64,000 nt of DNA from assembly GCA_046349315.1 (NCBI GenBank), contig JAXMCQ010000002.1, forward strand, positions 186,001 to 250,000. The letters are read 5' to 3'. Below the pieces are notes generated by a model. That model made no database searches. It worked only from the letters and a program-made list of their open reading frames with translations, and was not told the DNA's origin. Shown piece after piece: positions 8,354 through 18,380 of the stretch (position 1 is its first letter; each line of letters starts with the position of its first letter). Made by a program: the position numbers and the translations under genes. Source of the DNA: JAEUMG01 sp046349315. GTDB taxonomy: Bacteria > Pseudomonadota > Alphaproteobacteria > Rhizobiales > Aestuariivirgaceae.

Positions 8354-9577
8354 CTATTTGGTCGCCGCGACGTTCTCCTGGACCTTCCATCCGAGGGCTG
8401 CGAGGTTCTTTTTCGCAAGCTTTGTTGCAGTTCCGGTGATTGCAAATAGCTTCGCGCCAGAGGCACCCTGATCCCTGGCCGCGGCCGTCATGGCAATGAA
8501 GACCTGACTTGTTGGCTCGGTCCAAGATACGGCGTCGAAAGGAAAAATCCCGACAATGCCATTGTCCTTGGTCGAGCAAATCGGGAATGCAGAACCTGGA
8601 ACCGCGATGAAACCGGCAAGATTTCCGGCTTTCTGCTGGTAGCTCGCGATCAACTCAAGACGCCGCCGTGTGAGAAAGGCAACGTCGCGATTGCGGACGG
8701 ATGCCGCGCGCGCGACCGCGATGTCGAGTCCCTTCAATTTGCCAAGCTTGGTCAATGCCGCGACGATCGCGACGGCATCGACGGGTGTGTACTGTCGATT
8801 GCCCAGAAATTTCTCAGCCGTCACCGTGTCGATCCCGAACTGGAGCAGGGCTTTGCGATTGGCGTCCAAAAGCTGGGCGGCGGAGTTGTCGCGCACTGTT
8901 TCATTCAATGAGTTTGCTGTCGACACGTTGGAGACGACGGCCCCCGCAGCGCCAGGAACCGCAAGGAAGGCGCCCTTCACGGCCAATCCGCCGAGCGATG
9001 CGGCCGTGGCCAGATCGTCGAGCCGGTCGGCAAGAGGTTTGAAATCGGTATAGGGATCAACGCCGTATTTATAGGCCAGGAATCGCTTTTCCTTGGCCGC
9101 ACCGGTGATGCTGGCGAATGCGCTATCCTGGGTCTTGCCGCTGTTGCGAATGCCCGAGCGGATGCCGTCAATAAATTGTCCAATCCCCGTCGCGGTATTC
9201 TCGACGGTGCTCACTGGTTTGGTGATCAGATTGCCGGCGAATTGGAACGGGCTGATACCTGCCTTGACGAGGGCATCCGTGAACTGCTTCGAGTTTGCCG
9301 TACTGTTGAGGGCATCAAGCGCCCACAGTTCCGCGAAGCGCTTGAACAGCATGGCGTCGCCATTCACCTTGAACACGCCGACGGGAGTCTTCAGTGTGTA
9401 ATTGCGAAGATAGCCATCGCTCGGAACCGGATCGACGACGACGTAATTGGATCCCTCGGCGGCGCCACCGAGAATGTCGCGCGCAGCAAACACCGGTGGT
9501 TCCTCGAAGCCTCCCGCACGCGCTTCAATGGCCAGCAACAAGCCCGCCAAGGCTGCCGCCAACGGCCATATCCTCAC
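8354..9577 (-). CDS. Exported protein of unknown function (407 aa)
   Basis: 407 residues with a clear signal peptide (MRIWPLAAALAGLLLAIEARA, cleavage near residue 21). The mature protein has no motif that I recognise. The segment about residues 80-230 is rich in small residues and mentions of N/T/S turns, with a glycine/alanine stretch AVKGAFLAVPGAAGAVVSNV that could be a membrane-associated helix. The C-terminal part has one cysteine (FPICSTKDN). No operon partner exists: the downstream neighbour is convergent and upstream is the exported msrA on the same strand, 110 bases away in the other direction of transcription order. It may be periplasmic or surface-attached. Confidence 0.72.
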   Translation of the reverse strand: MRIWPLAAALAGLLLAIEARAGGFEEPPVFAARDILGGAAEGSNYVVVDPVPSDGYLRNYTLKTPVGVFKVNGDAMLFKRFAELWALDALNSTANSKQFTDALVKAGISPFQFAGNLITKPVSTVENTATGIGQFIDGIRSGIRNSGKTQDSAFASITGAAKEKRFLAYKYGVDPYTDFKPLADRLDDLATAASLGGLAVKGAFLAVPGAAGAVVSNVSTANSLNETVRDNSAAQLLDANRKALLQFGIDTVTAEKFLGNRQYTPVDAVAIVAALTKLGKLKGLDIAVARAASVRNRDVAFLTRRRLELIASYQQKAGNLAGFIAVPGSAFPICSTKDNGIVGIFPFDAVSWTEPTSQVFIAMTAAARDQGASGAKLFAITGTATKLAKKNLAALGWKVQENVAATK

Positions 9578-9687
9578 CAGTGCCTCCTATGCCGCCATCG
9601 CGCGAACGAATCGCCCGCACCCGAATCGGGGAGATGTCCATTCCTATGAGTATTTCCCGCAGCGTCAAGCGCACCGGCTCAAACCGG

Positions 9688-10401
9688 CTAGTTCACCGCG
9701 CGGGCTTGTGAGACCAGGACCGGATCCTCGCGATAGAGCGCCGGGAACAGACGCTTCAAATTCGCGATCTTGGGCAGGTCGTTATAGACGATGTAAAGCT
9801 GCGTCGGGTTGAGGGTGAGATAATCCTGATGGTAGTCCTCGGCCGGATAGAACGTCTGGTTCGGCTCGATCGTGGTGACGATGGCCGCGTCATAGACCTT
9901 GGCGGCACCGAGCTGATCGATATAGGCCTTGGCGATCTTCGCCTGCTCGCCGTTGAGAGGAAAGACTGCCGAGCGATATTGGGTCCCTTTATCCGGACCC
10001 TGACGATTGAGCTGGGTCGGGTCATGCGCGACCGAGAAGTAGATTTGCAGAATGCGGCCGTAAGTAATCTTGGAGGGGTCGAATGAAATCTGCACCGACT
10101 CCGCGTGGCCGGTCGTGCCGCTGCCGACAAGGCCGTACTGCGCTGTGTCTTTGTCGCCGCCCGTATAGCCTGACACGGCATTGAGAACGCCATCGACGTG
10201 CTGGAAAACGCCCTGCACGCCCCAGAAGCAGCCACCCGCGACGACGGCAACTTCACTTTTCGCGCTGGCCGCCTGCTCGTCCATGGCGGGCGCCGGGATC
10301 TCGATCCCCTCGCGGGCACTTGCCTCCTGTCCAAGGAGCGCGGCACCGAGCAGTGTCAGGCCCAGGACAATACCTGCCGTACAACGAAAGATCGCGATCA
10401 T
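9688..10401 (-). CDS. msrA: Peptide methionine sulfoxide reductase MsrA, exported
   Basis: 237 residues. MsrA reduces the S-epimer of methionine sulfoxide in proteins. The catalytic motif is GGCFWGVQGVF with the cysteine at residue 58, and the family blocks SGYTGGDKDTAQYGLV, GHAESVQISFDPSKI and YHQDYL follow. About 50 residues precede the domain and include a hydrophobic signal segment (residues 8-25) ending near GQEASA, so the enzyme is probably periplasmic. A second, cytoplasmic MsrA is encoded at 59.5 kb with MsrB. The source of reductant in the periplasm is not visible here. Confidence 0.93.
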   Translation of the reverse strand: MIAIFRCTAGIVLGLTLLGAALLGQEASAREGIEIPAPAMDEQAASAKSEVAVVAGGCFWGVQGVFQHVDGVLNAVSGYTGGDKDTAQYGLVGSGTTGHAESVQISFDPSKITYGRILQIYFSVAHDPTQLNRQGPDKGTQYRSAVFPLNGEQAKIAKAYIDQLGAAKVYDAAIVTTIEPNQTFYPAEDYHQDYLTLNPTQLYIVYNDLPKIANLKRLFPALYREDPVLVSQARAVN

Positions 10402-10542
10402 CGAAGCGTCTCCACAAGAGTATCTCGCGTCGATACGCTTTCGCGCGCCACATTTCCATGGATGGGACGCCTCTCACGCGCATTTGAAGTCACCAGGGCG
10501 GGACCTCAAGGCCGCTTGATCCATTCGTGACCAGGACTCTCG

Positions 10543-11238
10543 CTAGTCAATCCCGCCGGCAAAGCGGTAGCCGATTCCCGGCTCGGTCAGGACCAGTCGC
10601 GGTTCCGACGGATCGTCTTCGAGTTTCAACCGCAATTGGCCGATGAAAACGCGCAAATACTGCATGTCCTCGACATGCGCTGGGCCCCAAACGGCGGACA
10701 GGATTTGGCGGTGGGTGAGAACCCGTCCCGCATTCCGCATCAAGAGTGCAAGAAGCTCGAACTCCTTCGGCGTCAGGTGCAGGACTTCGCCATTCCTGGT
10801 GACGCTGTGCGCGGCAATATCGAGGACAATGCCCTGCATGCGCAGGACATTCGCCGTCTCGGCGCTGCGTCCGACATGCCGCAAGGCCGTCCTGATGCGA
10901 GCCAGGAGTTCGCCAATGCCAAACGGCTTGTTGACATAGTCGTCGGCGCCAAGATCGAGCGCGGCGATTTTTTCGGCTTCGCGATCGCGCGCCGATAGCA
11001 CGATGATGGGAACTTTCGACCAGCTGCGGACCTCGCGGATGACCTCCTTGCCGTCCATATCGGGCAGGCCGAGATCAAGGATGACGAGGTCGGGCGCCGT
11101 CGCGGCGATCATCTTCACGGCCGCTTGCCCGTTTTCCGCACTCGTCACGCTATAGCCGCCCGCCGTCAGTCCTGGTTTCAGGAAGCGCTGGATCTGCGGC
11201 TCGTCATCGACGACGAGGATGGTCGCGGCCACCGTCAT
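10543..11238 (-). CDS. kdpE: KDP operon response regulator KdpE
   Basis: 231 residues, OmpR/PhoB type. The receiver domain (1-120) shows VVDDEPQ, the phosphoacceptor context LVILDLGLPDMDGKE and the conserved KPFGIGELLARI. The C-terminal winged helix begins near LTPKEFELLALLMRN and ends GIGYRFAGG. KdpE activates kdp transcription under K+ limitation after phosphorylation by KdpD. It starts immediately after the kdpD stop and is the last gene of the kdp run. Confidence 0.96.
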   Translation of the reverse strand: MTVAATILVVDDEPQIQRFLKPGLTAGGYSVTSAENGQAAVKMIAATAPDLVILDLGLPDMDGKEVIREVRSWSKVPIIVLSARDREAEKIAALDLGADDYVNKPFGIGELLARIRTALRHVGRSAETANVLRMQGIVLDIAAHSVTRNGEVLHLTPKEFELLALLMRNAGRVLTHRQILSAVWGPAHVEDMQYLRVFIGQLRLKLEDDPSEPRLVLTEPGIGYRFAGGID

Positions 11239-13914
11239 CTAACCCTCCAAGTCCGCTTTCGGAGTTGCGGCCGGCAAGACGATTCGCAAACGCGCTCCGC
11301 GGCCCTCGGCGACCGGGCTTTCCGCCGCGATCTTACCGCCCATCGCATCGACGACACCGCGCGCGATTGCCAAGCCAAGGCCGGTCCCCGCTCGTCGCCC
11401 ATCACCTTCGACGCCGCGATAAAATTTCGTGAAGATACGTTCGAGGTCCTGCTGCGGAATCCCGGCACCTTTATCTGTCACCGTAAGCACGGCCGTCCCG
11501 CGCTCGGCTATGACAGCGATATCGACTGGCTGTCCGGCCGGCGCGTATTTATTGGCGTTGTCGATGAGGTTGAAGACGACCTGCTCGAGCAAGCTCGAAT
11601 CGCCGCGCACCAGGGGAACGTCCGGCGCAATACTAAGCGCGACGGGCCGATCCGGCCATAATTTCTTGGCCCGCGCCGCGGCCGCGCGCACGGTGTCGCC
11701 GAGATCGATCCAGTCGCGCATGAGATCGAGCGCCCCGCTTTCGAGCCGCGTCATGTCGAGCAGATTGGCGACGAAATTGGAAAGCCTGATTGCTTCTTCC
11801 TCGATCGCTACGAGGAGATCGTCGCGCGCATCCTTGGGCATACGGTCGCCCAGGCTTCTGAGGCTGGTGACGGCGCCGAGGATCGAGGCAAGCGGCGTGC
11901 GCAGATCATGCGACAGCGAAGAGAGGAGGGCGGAGCGCAGGCGCTCGCTTTCGGCTGCGGCTTGCGCCTCATTGGCATCGCGGACGAGCAGCACGCGTTC
12001 GATGGAGATTGCCGTCTGGTCGAAAAGCGAATCGAGCATGCGATGATCGTCGTCCGTCAAGGTCTCTTCGCCGGGCTTGACGCCGATCACGCCAACCGTC
12101 CCGCGCGATGTCCGCAACGGGCTGAAGCGGTACTGCGCATTGGGCAATGTCGTCGAACTGAGCCCCGCCACTTCGCCATGGCTCATGGCCCAGCGCGCCG
12201 CCGCCCATTCGCTTGGCCCCATCGTGTCTTCGGGCGGGAATGCCGCGCGAATGGCAAGGTCCTCGCCATTGGCGAGGAGCACGATGCTCTGGCCCTTGAC
12301 CGCACCCGCCGTCTGCGAGGCGACCGCCCAGAGAACATCATCGAGCCCGGCCGTGCCCGAGAGCTTGCGCGAGAAATCGAACAACATCTGGGTCTGCCGG
12401 ATGCGGCGCTGCGCGGCATCGGATCGCTCGCGGATGCGCCCCGCAAGGCCGCCCGTTACGACTGCGACCACGAGGAAGATAACGAGCGCCAGGAGTTCAT
12501 GCGGGCTCGCGACAGTGAAGGTGTGAATCGGCTCGATGAAGAAGAAGTTATAGGCGAGAAACGACAGAAAGGCTGCAAGCACCGCCGAGCGCATGCCGAA
12601 ATTGACCGCGCAGAGCAACACCGCCAGCAGGAAGATCATCGACAGGCTTGGCCGGTTGAGCCAGTGCAGCGCGAGCTTGCCGATCAGCAACGCAACGCCG
12701 ACGGACACCGGCGCGGCGATCAAGCCGGCAGCGCGAATCGGCGCCATCAGCTTCTGCCAATGCCACTTCGGTGCTTCCTCCTCCTCGGGCGTGATCACGT
12801 GAACGGCAATGCCGGAAGCAAGCCGCGTGACTTCTTCCGAGAGCGATCGCCCTATCAGGCGCCTGAACCATCCGGCGCGCGAGCGGCCCAGTACGATCTG
12901 GGTAATATTCTCGCGCCGCGCATAGCGCAGCATCTCGTCGGGGAGGTCGCGGGCGGCGAGGCGCGCTGTATCCGCTCCCAGGCGGCGCGCCAGGTTCAAT
13001 GCGTCGTCGATCCGCTTTGCGGTCGCATCACCGACATCCTCGCCGAGCCTCTGCACATTGAGCGCCACCCAGGATCCATTGAGCCCATTGGCGAGCCGGC
13101 CGGCGGCGCGCACCACTGCTTGCGTATTGGGGTCGGGCCCGACACAGACGAGAATGCGCTCGGCCGTCGGCCAGGGTCCTTCGATGGCGTTCTGCCGCAG
13201 ATAGCTCACCATCTGGTCGTCGACGCGATCGGCGGTGCGCCGCAGCGCCAGTTCGCGCAAGGCCGTGAGATTGCCGGCTTTTAGAAAATTGTCTGCCGCG
13301 CGTCGCGCGTTGTCGGGAAGATAGACCTTGCCTTCCTTGAGCCGCTGGATGAGTTCGCCCGGTGTGATATCGACGACGACGACATCATCCGCCTTCTCGA
13401 TGACGGTATCCGGCACGAGCTCCCGCACGGTTATGCCGGTGAGCGACGACACCACATCCGACAGGCTTTCGAGATGCTGGATGTTGAGCGCCGTCCACAC
13501 ATCGATTCCGGCCTCGAGCAGTTCTTCGACATCCTGGTAGCGCTTCGGGTGGCGGCTTTCCGGCGCATTGCTGTGGGCGAGTTCGTCGACAATGATCAAC
13601 GCCGGGCGCCGCGACAGGGCGGCATCGATATCGAACTCCATAAGCGTGTGGCCGCGATAGGAGATGGTCTTGCGCGGCAGAACTTCGAGACCCTCGAGAA
13701 GCCCGGCCGTCTCGGCGCGGCCATGCGTTTCGACTACGCCGACGAGGACATCCTTGCCCTCTGCCTTAAGCCGTTGTGCCTGCGAGAGCATTGCATAGGT
13801 CTTGCCAACCCCGGGCGAGGCGCCAAGGAAGACTTTGAGACGGCCGCGCCGCTCCTGCTTGGCAAGCGCTAGGAGGGCTTCCGCAGAAGGCCGCGCTTCA
13901 CCCGTGGCTGCCAT
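11239..13914 (-). CDS. kdpD: Osmosensitive K+ channel histidine kinase KdpD
   Basis: 891 residues, full length and intact. Domains in order: N-terminal KdpD domain with Walker A (GASPGVGKT, residues 31-39) and the VVDELAHSNAPESRH stretch; a universal-stress-like domain (about 245-365); four membrane segments (about 400-495); a GAF-like domain; then the kinase core with SLSHDLRTPLASI (phosphoacceptor His), NLIDNANKYAPAG and the GAGIPQ and GTGLGLAI ATP-binding boxes. It senses K+ limitation and turgor and phosphorylates KdpE. The gene has no frameshift, unlike kdpA and kdpB a few kb upstream. Confidence 0.97.
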   Translation of the reverse strand: MAATGEARPSAEALLALAKQERRGRLKVFLGASPGVGKTYAMLSQAQRLKAEGKDVLVGVVETHGRAETAGLLEGLEVLPRKTISYRGHTLMEFDIDAALSRRPALIIVDELAHSNAPESRHPKRYQDVEELLEAGIDVWTALNIQHLESLSDVVSSLTGITVRELVPDTVIEKADDVVVVDITPGELIQRLKEGKVYLPDNARRAADNFLKAGNLTALRELALRRTADRVDDQMVSYLRQNAIEGPWPTAERILVCVGPDPNTQAVVRAAGRLANGLNGSWVALNVQRLGEDVGDATAKRIDDALNLARRLGADTARLAARDLPDEMLRYARRENITQIVLGRSRAGWFRRLIGRSLSEEVTRLASGIAVHVITPEEEEAPKWHWQKLMAPIRAAGLIAAPVSVGVALLIGKLALHWLNRPSLSMIFLLAVLLCAVNFGMRSAVLAAFLSFLAYNFFFIEPIHTFTVASPHELLALVIFLVVAVVTGGLAGRIRERSDAAQRRIRQTQMLFDFSRKLSGTAGLDDVLWAVASQTAGAVKGQSIVLLANGEDLAIRAAFPPEDTMGPSEWAAARWAMSHGEVAGLSSTTLPNAQYRFSPLRTSRGTVGVIGVKPGEETLTDDDHRMLDSLFDQTAISIERVLLVRDANEAQAAAESERLRSALLSSLSHDLRTPLASILGAVTSLRSLGDRMPKDARDDLLVAIEEEAIRLSNFVANLLDMTRLESGALDLMRDWIDLGDTVRAAAARAKKLWPDRPVALSIAPDVPLVRGDSSLLEQVVFNLIDNANKYAPAGQPVDIAVIAERGTAVLTVTDKGAGIPQQDLERIFTKFYRGVEGDGRRAGTGLGLAIARGVVDAMGGKIAAESPVAEGRGARLRIVLPAATPKADLEG

Positions 13915-13932
13915 TACATCTCCAGCGAATTG

Positions 13933-14496
13933 CTATCCCAGCTTGTCGATCGCGAGATTGAGGAGAAGTACGTTAACCCGCGGTTCGCCGATCAAACCGA
14001 GAAACGGCCGTTCAATATGCTCTTCCACCACCCGGCGCAACTCGTCCTCGGGGAGGTTGCGGGCCTTGGCCACGCGTCCAACTTGTAAGAGCGCATAGGC
14101 TGGCGAGATCTCCGGATCGAGCCCGCTGCCCGAAGCGGTAACCGCATCGGCCGGAAGCTGGCTGACTCCATTGGCAGCCTTGACGGCATCCGAATCCGCC
14201 TTGATGCGCTCCATGAGCTTGGCTGAAGTCGGACCCAGATTGGATCCCGAAGAGGCCGCGGCATCATAGCCGGCGCCCGCCGCCGAGGGCCGCGGATGGA
14301 AATAGCGCTCGGACGCATTCGCCTGTCCGATCAATTCCGAACCGACATAGCCATCTCCCTTGGGGATCATGCTTCCGGTGGCAAGACGGGGAAACAATGC
14401 TTGCGCAATGCCGGTCATGGCGAAGGGATAGGCGACGCCGGTGAGGAGGGTGAGAAGCGCGAAGATGACGAGTGCGGGGCGCAGATGAGCAAACAT
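13933..14496 (-). CDS. kdpC: K+-transporting ATPase subunit KdpC
   Basis: 187 residues from the ATG at 14496; the frame continues upstream only as antisense-like reading inside kdpB. KdpC is the single-span subunit that stabilises the KdpFABC pump and raises nucleotide affinity of KdpB. It has one N-terminal membrane helix (LVIFALLTLLTGVAYPFAMT) and the family segments GSELIGQ, YFHPRPSAA, SGSNLGPTS and SGLDPEISPAYA. It lies ten bases after kdpB and 18 before kdpD. Confidence 0.96.
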   Translation of the reverse strand: MFAHLRPALVIFALLTLLTGVAYPFAMTGIAQALFPRLATGSMIPKGDGYVGSELIGQANASERYFHPRPSAAGAGYDAAASSGSNLGPTSAKLMERIKADSDAVKAANGVSQLPADAVTASGSGLDPEISPAYALLQVGRVAKARNLPEDELRRVVEEHIERPFLGLIGEPRVNVLLLNLAIDKLG

Positions 14497-14506
14497 GATT
14501 TTTTCC

Positions 14507-16558
14507 TCAAGCCAAGCCAATGGCGGCGACCACCAGGTCGACCAGTTTGATGCCGATGAACGGAACGATGAGGCCGCCGAGCCCATAGATGAGCAGGTTG
14601 CGGCGCAGCAGCGCAGCAGCGCCTTCCGCGCGATAGGCAACCCCCTTCAGGGCAAGCGGGATCAGCGCGATGATGATGAGCGCGTTGAAGATCACCGCCG
14701 ACAGGATCGCACTTTGCGGCGAATTCAGGTGCATGATGTTCAAGGCGCCGAGTTCCGGATAGGTGACGATGAACAATGCCGGAATGATCGCGAAATACTT
14801 GGCGACGTCATTGGCGATGGAAAATGTCGTCAACGATCCGCGCGTCATCAGCAACTGCTTGCCGATCTCGACCACCTCGATGAGCTTGGTTGGATCCGAA
14901 TCGAGATCGACCATGTTGCCGGCTTCGCGCGCGGCCTGCGTTCCGGATTGCATGGCAACCCCGACATCGGCCTGGGCGAGCGCCGGGGCGTCATTGGTGC
15001 CATCGCCGCACATGGCGATGAGCCGGCCTTTGCTCTGTTCGTTGCGGATGTAAGAGAGTTTGTCCTCGGGTGTTGCCTCGGCGATGAAGTCGTCGACGCC
15101 GGCTTCCGAAGCAATCGCCGCGGCCGTGACCGGATTGTCGCCTGTCACCATGACGGTTTTGATACCCATGGCGCGCAAGGCGTTGAAGCGGTCCTTGATG
15201 TCGGGCTTCACGACATCCTTGAGATGGATCACGCCAAGCAGCTTGCCATTCTGGGAGACGGCCAACGGGGTGCCGCCACTGCGCGCGATATGATCCACTG
15301 CCTGGCGAAAGACCGGCGGAGAATTGTCGACGGGAATGCCGGCATCCTTGAGGATTGCATCGACCGCGCCTTTTCTGATGCTGCGGGAACCAAGGTCGAT
15401 GCCCGATATCCGCGTCACCGCCGAGAATGGGACGAATTTGCCGTCTTCCGGACGCGCCGACGAGGCATCGCTCTTCTTCGACTTCGCCAAGGCGACCACT
15501 GATCGCCCTTCGGGTGTCTCATCGGCATAGGAAGCAAGAAGCGCTGCCTCGGACAACTCGGCTTCGCTGACGCCTGGGACCGTGGAATGGCCGTCGCCAG
15601 ACGATTGCCGAAGGTGATCGTGCCGGTCTTGTCGAGAAGCAGGGTATCGACATCGCCTGCCGCCTCAACGGCCCGCCCCGATGTCGCCATCACGTTGAAG
15701 CGGATGAGACGATGTCCATGCCGGCAATGCCGATTGCCGATAGAGTCCGCCGATCGTCGTCGGGATCAGCGTCACCAGCAGGGCAACGAGCACGGTTATG
15801 GAGAGCAGCGTGCCGGAACAGCCCGCAAGTCCCCACAGCGTTACGACCGCGATCAGGAAGATCAGGTCATGCCCGACAGGAGGATGGAGAGTGCCAACTC
15901 GTTCGGTGTCTTCTGGCGAGCAGCACCTTCGACGAGCGCGATCATGATCGAGGAAGGTCGAGCCGGCCGCCGCCGTGACCCTTACCTTGATCTGATCCGA
16001 GAGAACGGTCGTGCCGCCGGTCACCGCCGAGCGATCGCCGCCCGATCTGCGGATGACCGGCGCAGACTCCCTGTGATGGCCGATTCATTGACCGATGCAA
16101 TGCCTTCGATGATCTCGCCATCGGCCGGAATGACTTCGCCGGCCGAGACGATCACGATATCGTCGACTTCCTCGAGGTCGAGCGCCGAGACGGTCTCGAG
16201 AAGATCGTCGCGCTCGCCAGGCATCAGCACGCGGCGCGCCTTGGTATCGGTACGCGTGCGCCGCAGGGCATCGGCCTGCGCCTTGCCGCCTTCGGCGACC
16301 GCCTCGGCAAAATTGGCGAACAGCACGGTGAACCACAGCCAGAGCGCGATCTGTCCGAAAACCAGCTATTGCCGGTCGCAGCGAAGACGTCGCGCAACCA
16401 GAAGATAGTGACGAGCGCGGCAACCGCTTCGGTCACGAACATGACCGATTTTCGCCATCTGCCGCGGGTTGAGCTTGCTGATGAAGCGCATCGACTGCGG
16501 CGCGCGATAGAATAGCGCCATCGAAGAGATGCGGAGCTGCTGCTTTCTTGGTTGACAT
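14507..16558 (-). pseudogene. kdpB: K+-transporting ATPase subunit KdpB, broken by multiple indels
   Basis: The catalytic P-type ATPase subunit, recognisable end to end but spread over all three minus-strand frames. It starts ATG at 16558 (MSTKKAAAPHLFDGAIL). Frame breaks are visible at about 16487, 16455, 16360, 16070, 15950, 15875, 15745 and 15590. From 15556 downward one intact frame of about 350 residues remains. The phosphorylation motif LLLDKTGTITFGNR and the hinge motif GDGTNDAPALAQADVG are both preserved, in different frames. Most breaks behave as single-base losses against the family reading, for example in the AAAA/CCGG region that should encode AKNPVMF. Protein-level similarity is kept on both sides of every break, so the damage is either a sequencing/assembly fault or very recent. 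Size and position are otherwise those of a normal kdpB. Confidence 0.88.
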
Positions 16559-16569
16559 GGTTTGCTCCA

Positions 16570-18276
16570 TCAGAAAGTTTTGCCGGCGAGCATCAGGAAA
16601 TGCTCGACGATTGGGCCTAGGCCTGCAGGGAAGTACTGCAGCCCGTTCAGGATGAGGATGACGCCGACGAGAAGGGCTACGAACAACGTGCCATGCGTCG
16701 GGAACGTGCCCGCGGAAGGCGCAAGCTTGGTCTTCGCCGCAAGCGATCCTGCACGGCCATGACCGGTACGAGGTAGCCGAAGCGGCCCATGAACATTGCC
16801 ATGCCGAGCGTCGTCATACCAGGGCGCATTGGCGGTAAGACCTGCGAAGGCTGAGCCGTTATTGCCTGTCCCTGACGAGAAGGCGTAGAGAATCTCGCTC
16901 AAACCATGTGGGCCGGGATTGAGAATGCCGGCAAGCCCGGCCGGGATCATCGCCGATATGGCGGTGAATCCGGAGAATGGCGAGCGGCAGGATGATGAGC
17001 GCCAATATGGCGAGCTTCATCTCTTTCGCTTCGATCTTCTTGCCGAGATATTCCGGCGTGCGCCCGACCATCAGACCGGCGATGAAGACCGCGAGCAGTG
17101 CGATGACGATCATGCCGTAAAGGCCCGACCCCGTGCCGCCGGGCAGGATTTCACCAAGCTGGATGAAGAGCATGGGGAGAAGACCGCCCAAGGGCGTGAA
17201 GGAATCATGCATCGCATTGACGGCGCCGCAGGAAAGCCTGGTGGTCACCACGGCATAGAGCGCCGACATCGCGAGCCCGAAGCGGACTTCCTTGCCTTCC
17301 ACGGCTGCCGCCGGCGGGATCGATGCCGAACTGCGAGAATAGCGGGTTGCCGTGAGCTTCCCGCCCAATAGGCCGCACCGACGCTGACGATAAGGAGGAT
17401 ATACATCGCCTTGAGAAGCGCATTGCCCTGCTTCTGGTCGCCCACCATGCGCCCAAAGGTGAAGGGAAGCGCCGTTGAAACCAGGAGCATGGCGAAGATC
17501 GAGAGGACGTTGCCCCAGGCGCTGGGATTCTCGAAGGGATGCGCGGCATTGGCGTTCATGAAACCGCCGCCATTCGTGCCGAGTTGCTTGATCGCTTCCT
17601 GGCTCGCCATCGGCCCCATCGCGATCGTCTGTTTGGCGCCGTCAAGTGTTGTTGCATCGATCGAGCCAAGCAGTGTCTGCGGTACGCCCAGCAATCCATA
17701 GGCAAGCGCGACCACGATCGACAGCGGCAACAGGATGTAGAGCGTCGTCCGCGTGAGATCGACCCAGAAATTGCCGATCGTTTTCGCACCGCTGCGCGCG
17801 AAAGCGCGCGTGACCGCGATCGCCAATGCGACACCGGTTGCCGCCGACAGGAAATTCTGGACCGTGAAGCCCGCCATCTGCACGAGATGGCCCATGGTGG
17901 TTTCGCCGCCATAGGATTGCCAATTCGTGTTGGTGACGAAGCTGATCGCCGTGTTGAATGAGAGATGCTCGCTCACCGCGCCGAAGCCTTGCGGGTTGAG
18001 CGGCAGGACGCCTTGCAGGCGCTGCAGCGCATAGAGGAAGAGAAAGCCGATCGCATTCAGCGCGAGCATGGCCAGCGTGTAGGAAAGCCAGCTCTGCTCC
18101 TTGCCGGGATCGATGCCGGCTGCGCCATAAAAGCCGCGCTCTACGGGCGCGAGAATGGGGCTAAGAAACGTCCGTTCGCCGTTGAATACCCGCGCCATGA
18201 AAATGCCAAGCGGCCACGCGGCGGCAAGAACCAACAGCAATATGAGGGCGATTTGCGCCCAGCCTGCGAAGGTCAT
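16570..18276 (-). pseudogene. kdpA: K+-transporting ATPase subunit KdpA, broken by multiple indels
   Basis: The K+-selective channel-like subunit. The first 305 or so residues, from ATG 18276 (MTFAGWAQIALILLL), are intact and include the selectivity region NTAISFVTNTNWQSYGG. After VSVGAAYWA (about 17365) the frame changes; the remaining family blocks appear in turn in other frames: AHGNPLFSQFGIDPAGGS, then EGKEVRFGLAMSALYAVVTT through GRTPEYLGKKIEAKEMKL, then NPGPHGLSEILYAFSSGTGN to the stop at 16570. Breaks lie at about 17365, 17315, 16965, 16828 and 16755. Several are one-base gains or losses in short runs (GGG, CC, GG). As read, the pump could not be made; as in kdpB, conserved protein sequence on both sides points to a consensus error or very recent mutation. 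Confidence 0.87.
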
Positions 18277-18284
18277 GATGAACC

Positions 18285-18371
18285 TCAGAATTTTTCAGGA
18301 TTGAGCAGCGCGTAGAGCAGATAGCCTGCAAGGCCGATCGCTACGAGCAAACCAATGAATGCTTCGGCCAT
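18285..18371 (-). CDS. kdpF: K+-transporting ATPase subunit KdpF
   Basis: 28 residues, start ATG 18371, stop TGA 18285-18287, eight bases before kdpA. KdpF is a single-helix lipid-like stabiliser of the KdpFABC complex. The sequence MAEAFIGLLVAIGLAGYLLY followed by ALLNPEKF is the typical hydrophobic helix with the Y-L-x-Y-A-L-L-x-P-E-x-F end. An RBS (GGAGGG) precedes the start by four bases. Confidence 0.92.
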   Translation of the reverse strand: MAEAFIGLLVAIGLAGYLLYALLNPEKF

Positions 18372-18380
18372 GATGCCCTC

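Noticed and set aside
11908..13284. Long plus-strand open frame (458 codons) inside kdpD
   Set aside because: It is the antisense shadow of an intact kdpD with all its motifs; high G+C makes such frames common. The protein has no recognisable domain.
14507..17549. Several separate short genes on the minus strand between kdpC and kdpF
   Set aside because: They are pieces of kdpB and kdpA in different frames; annotated instead as two broken genes.
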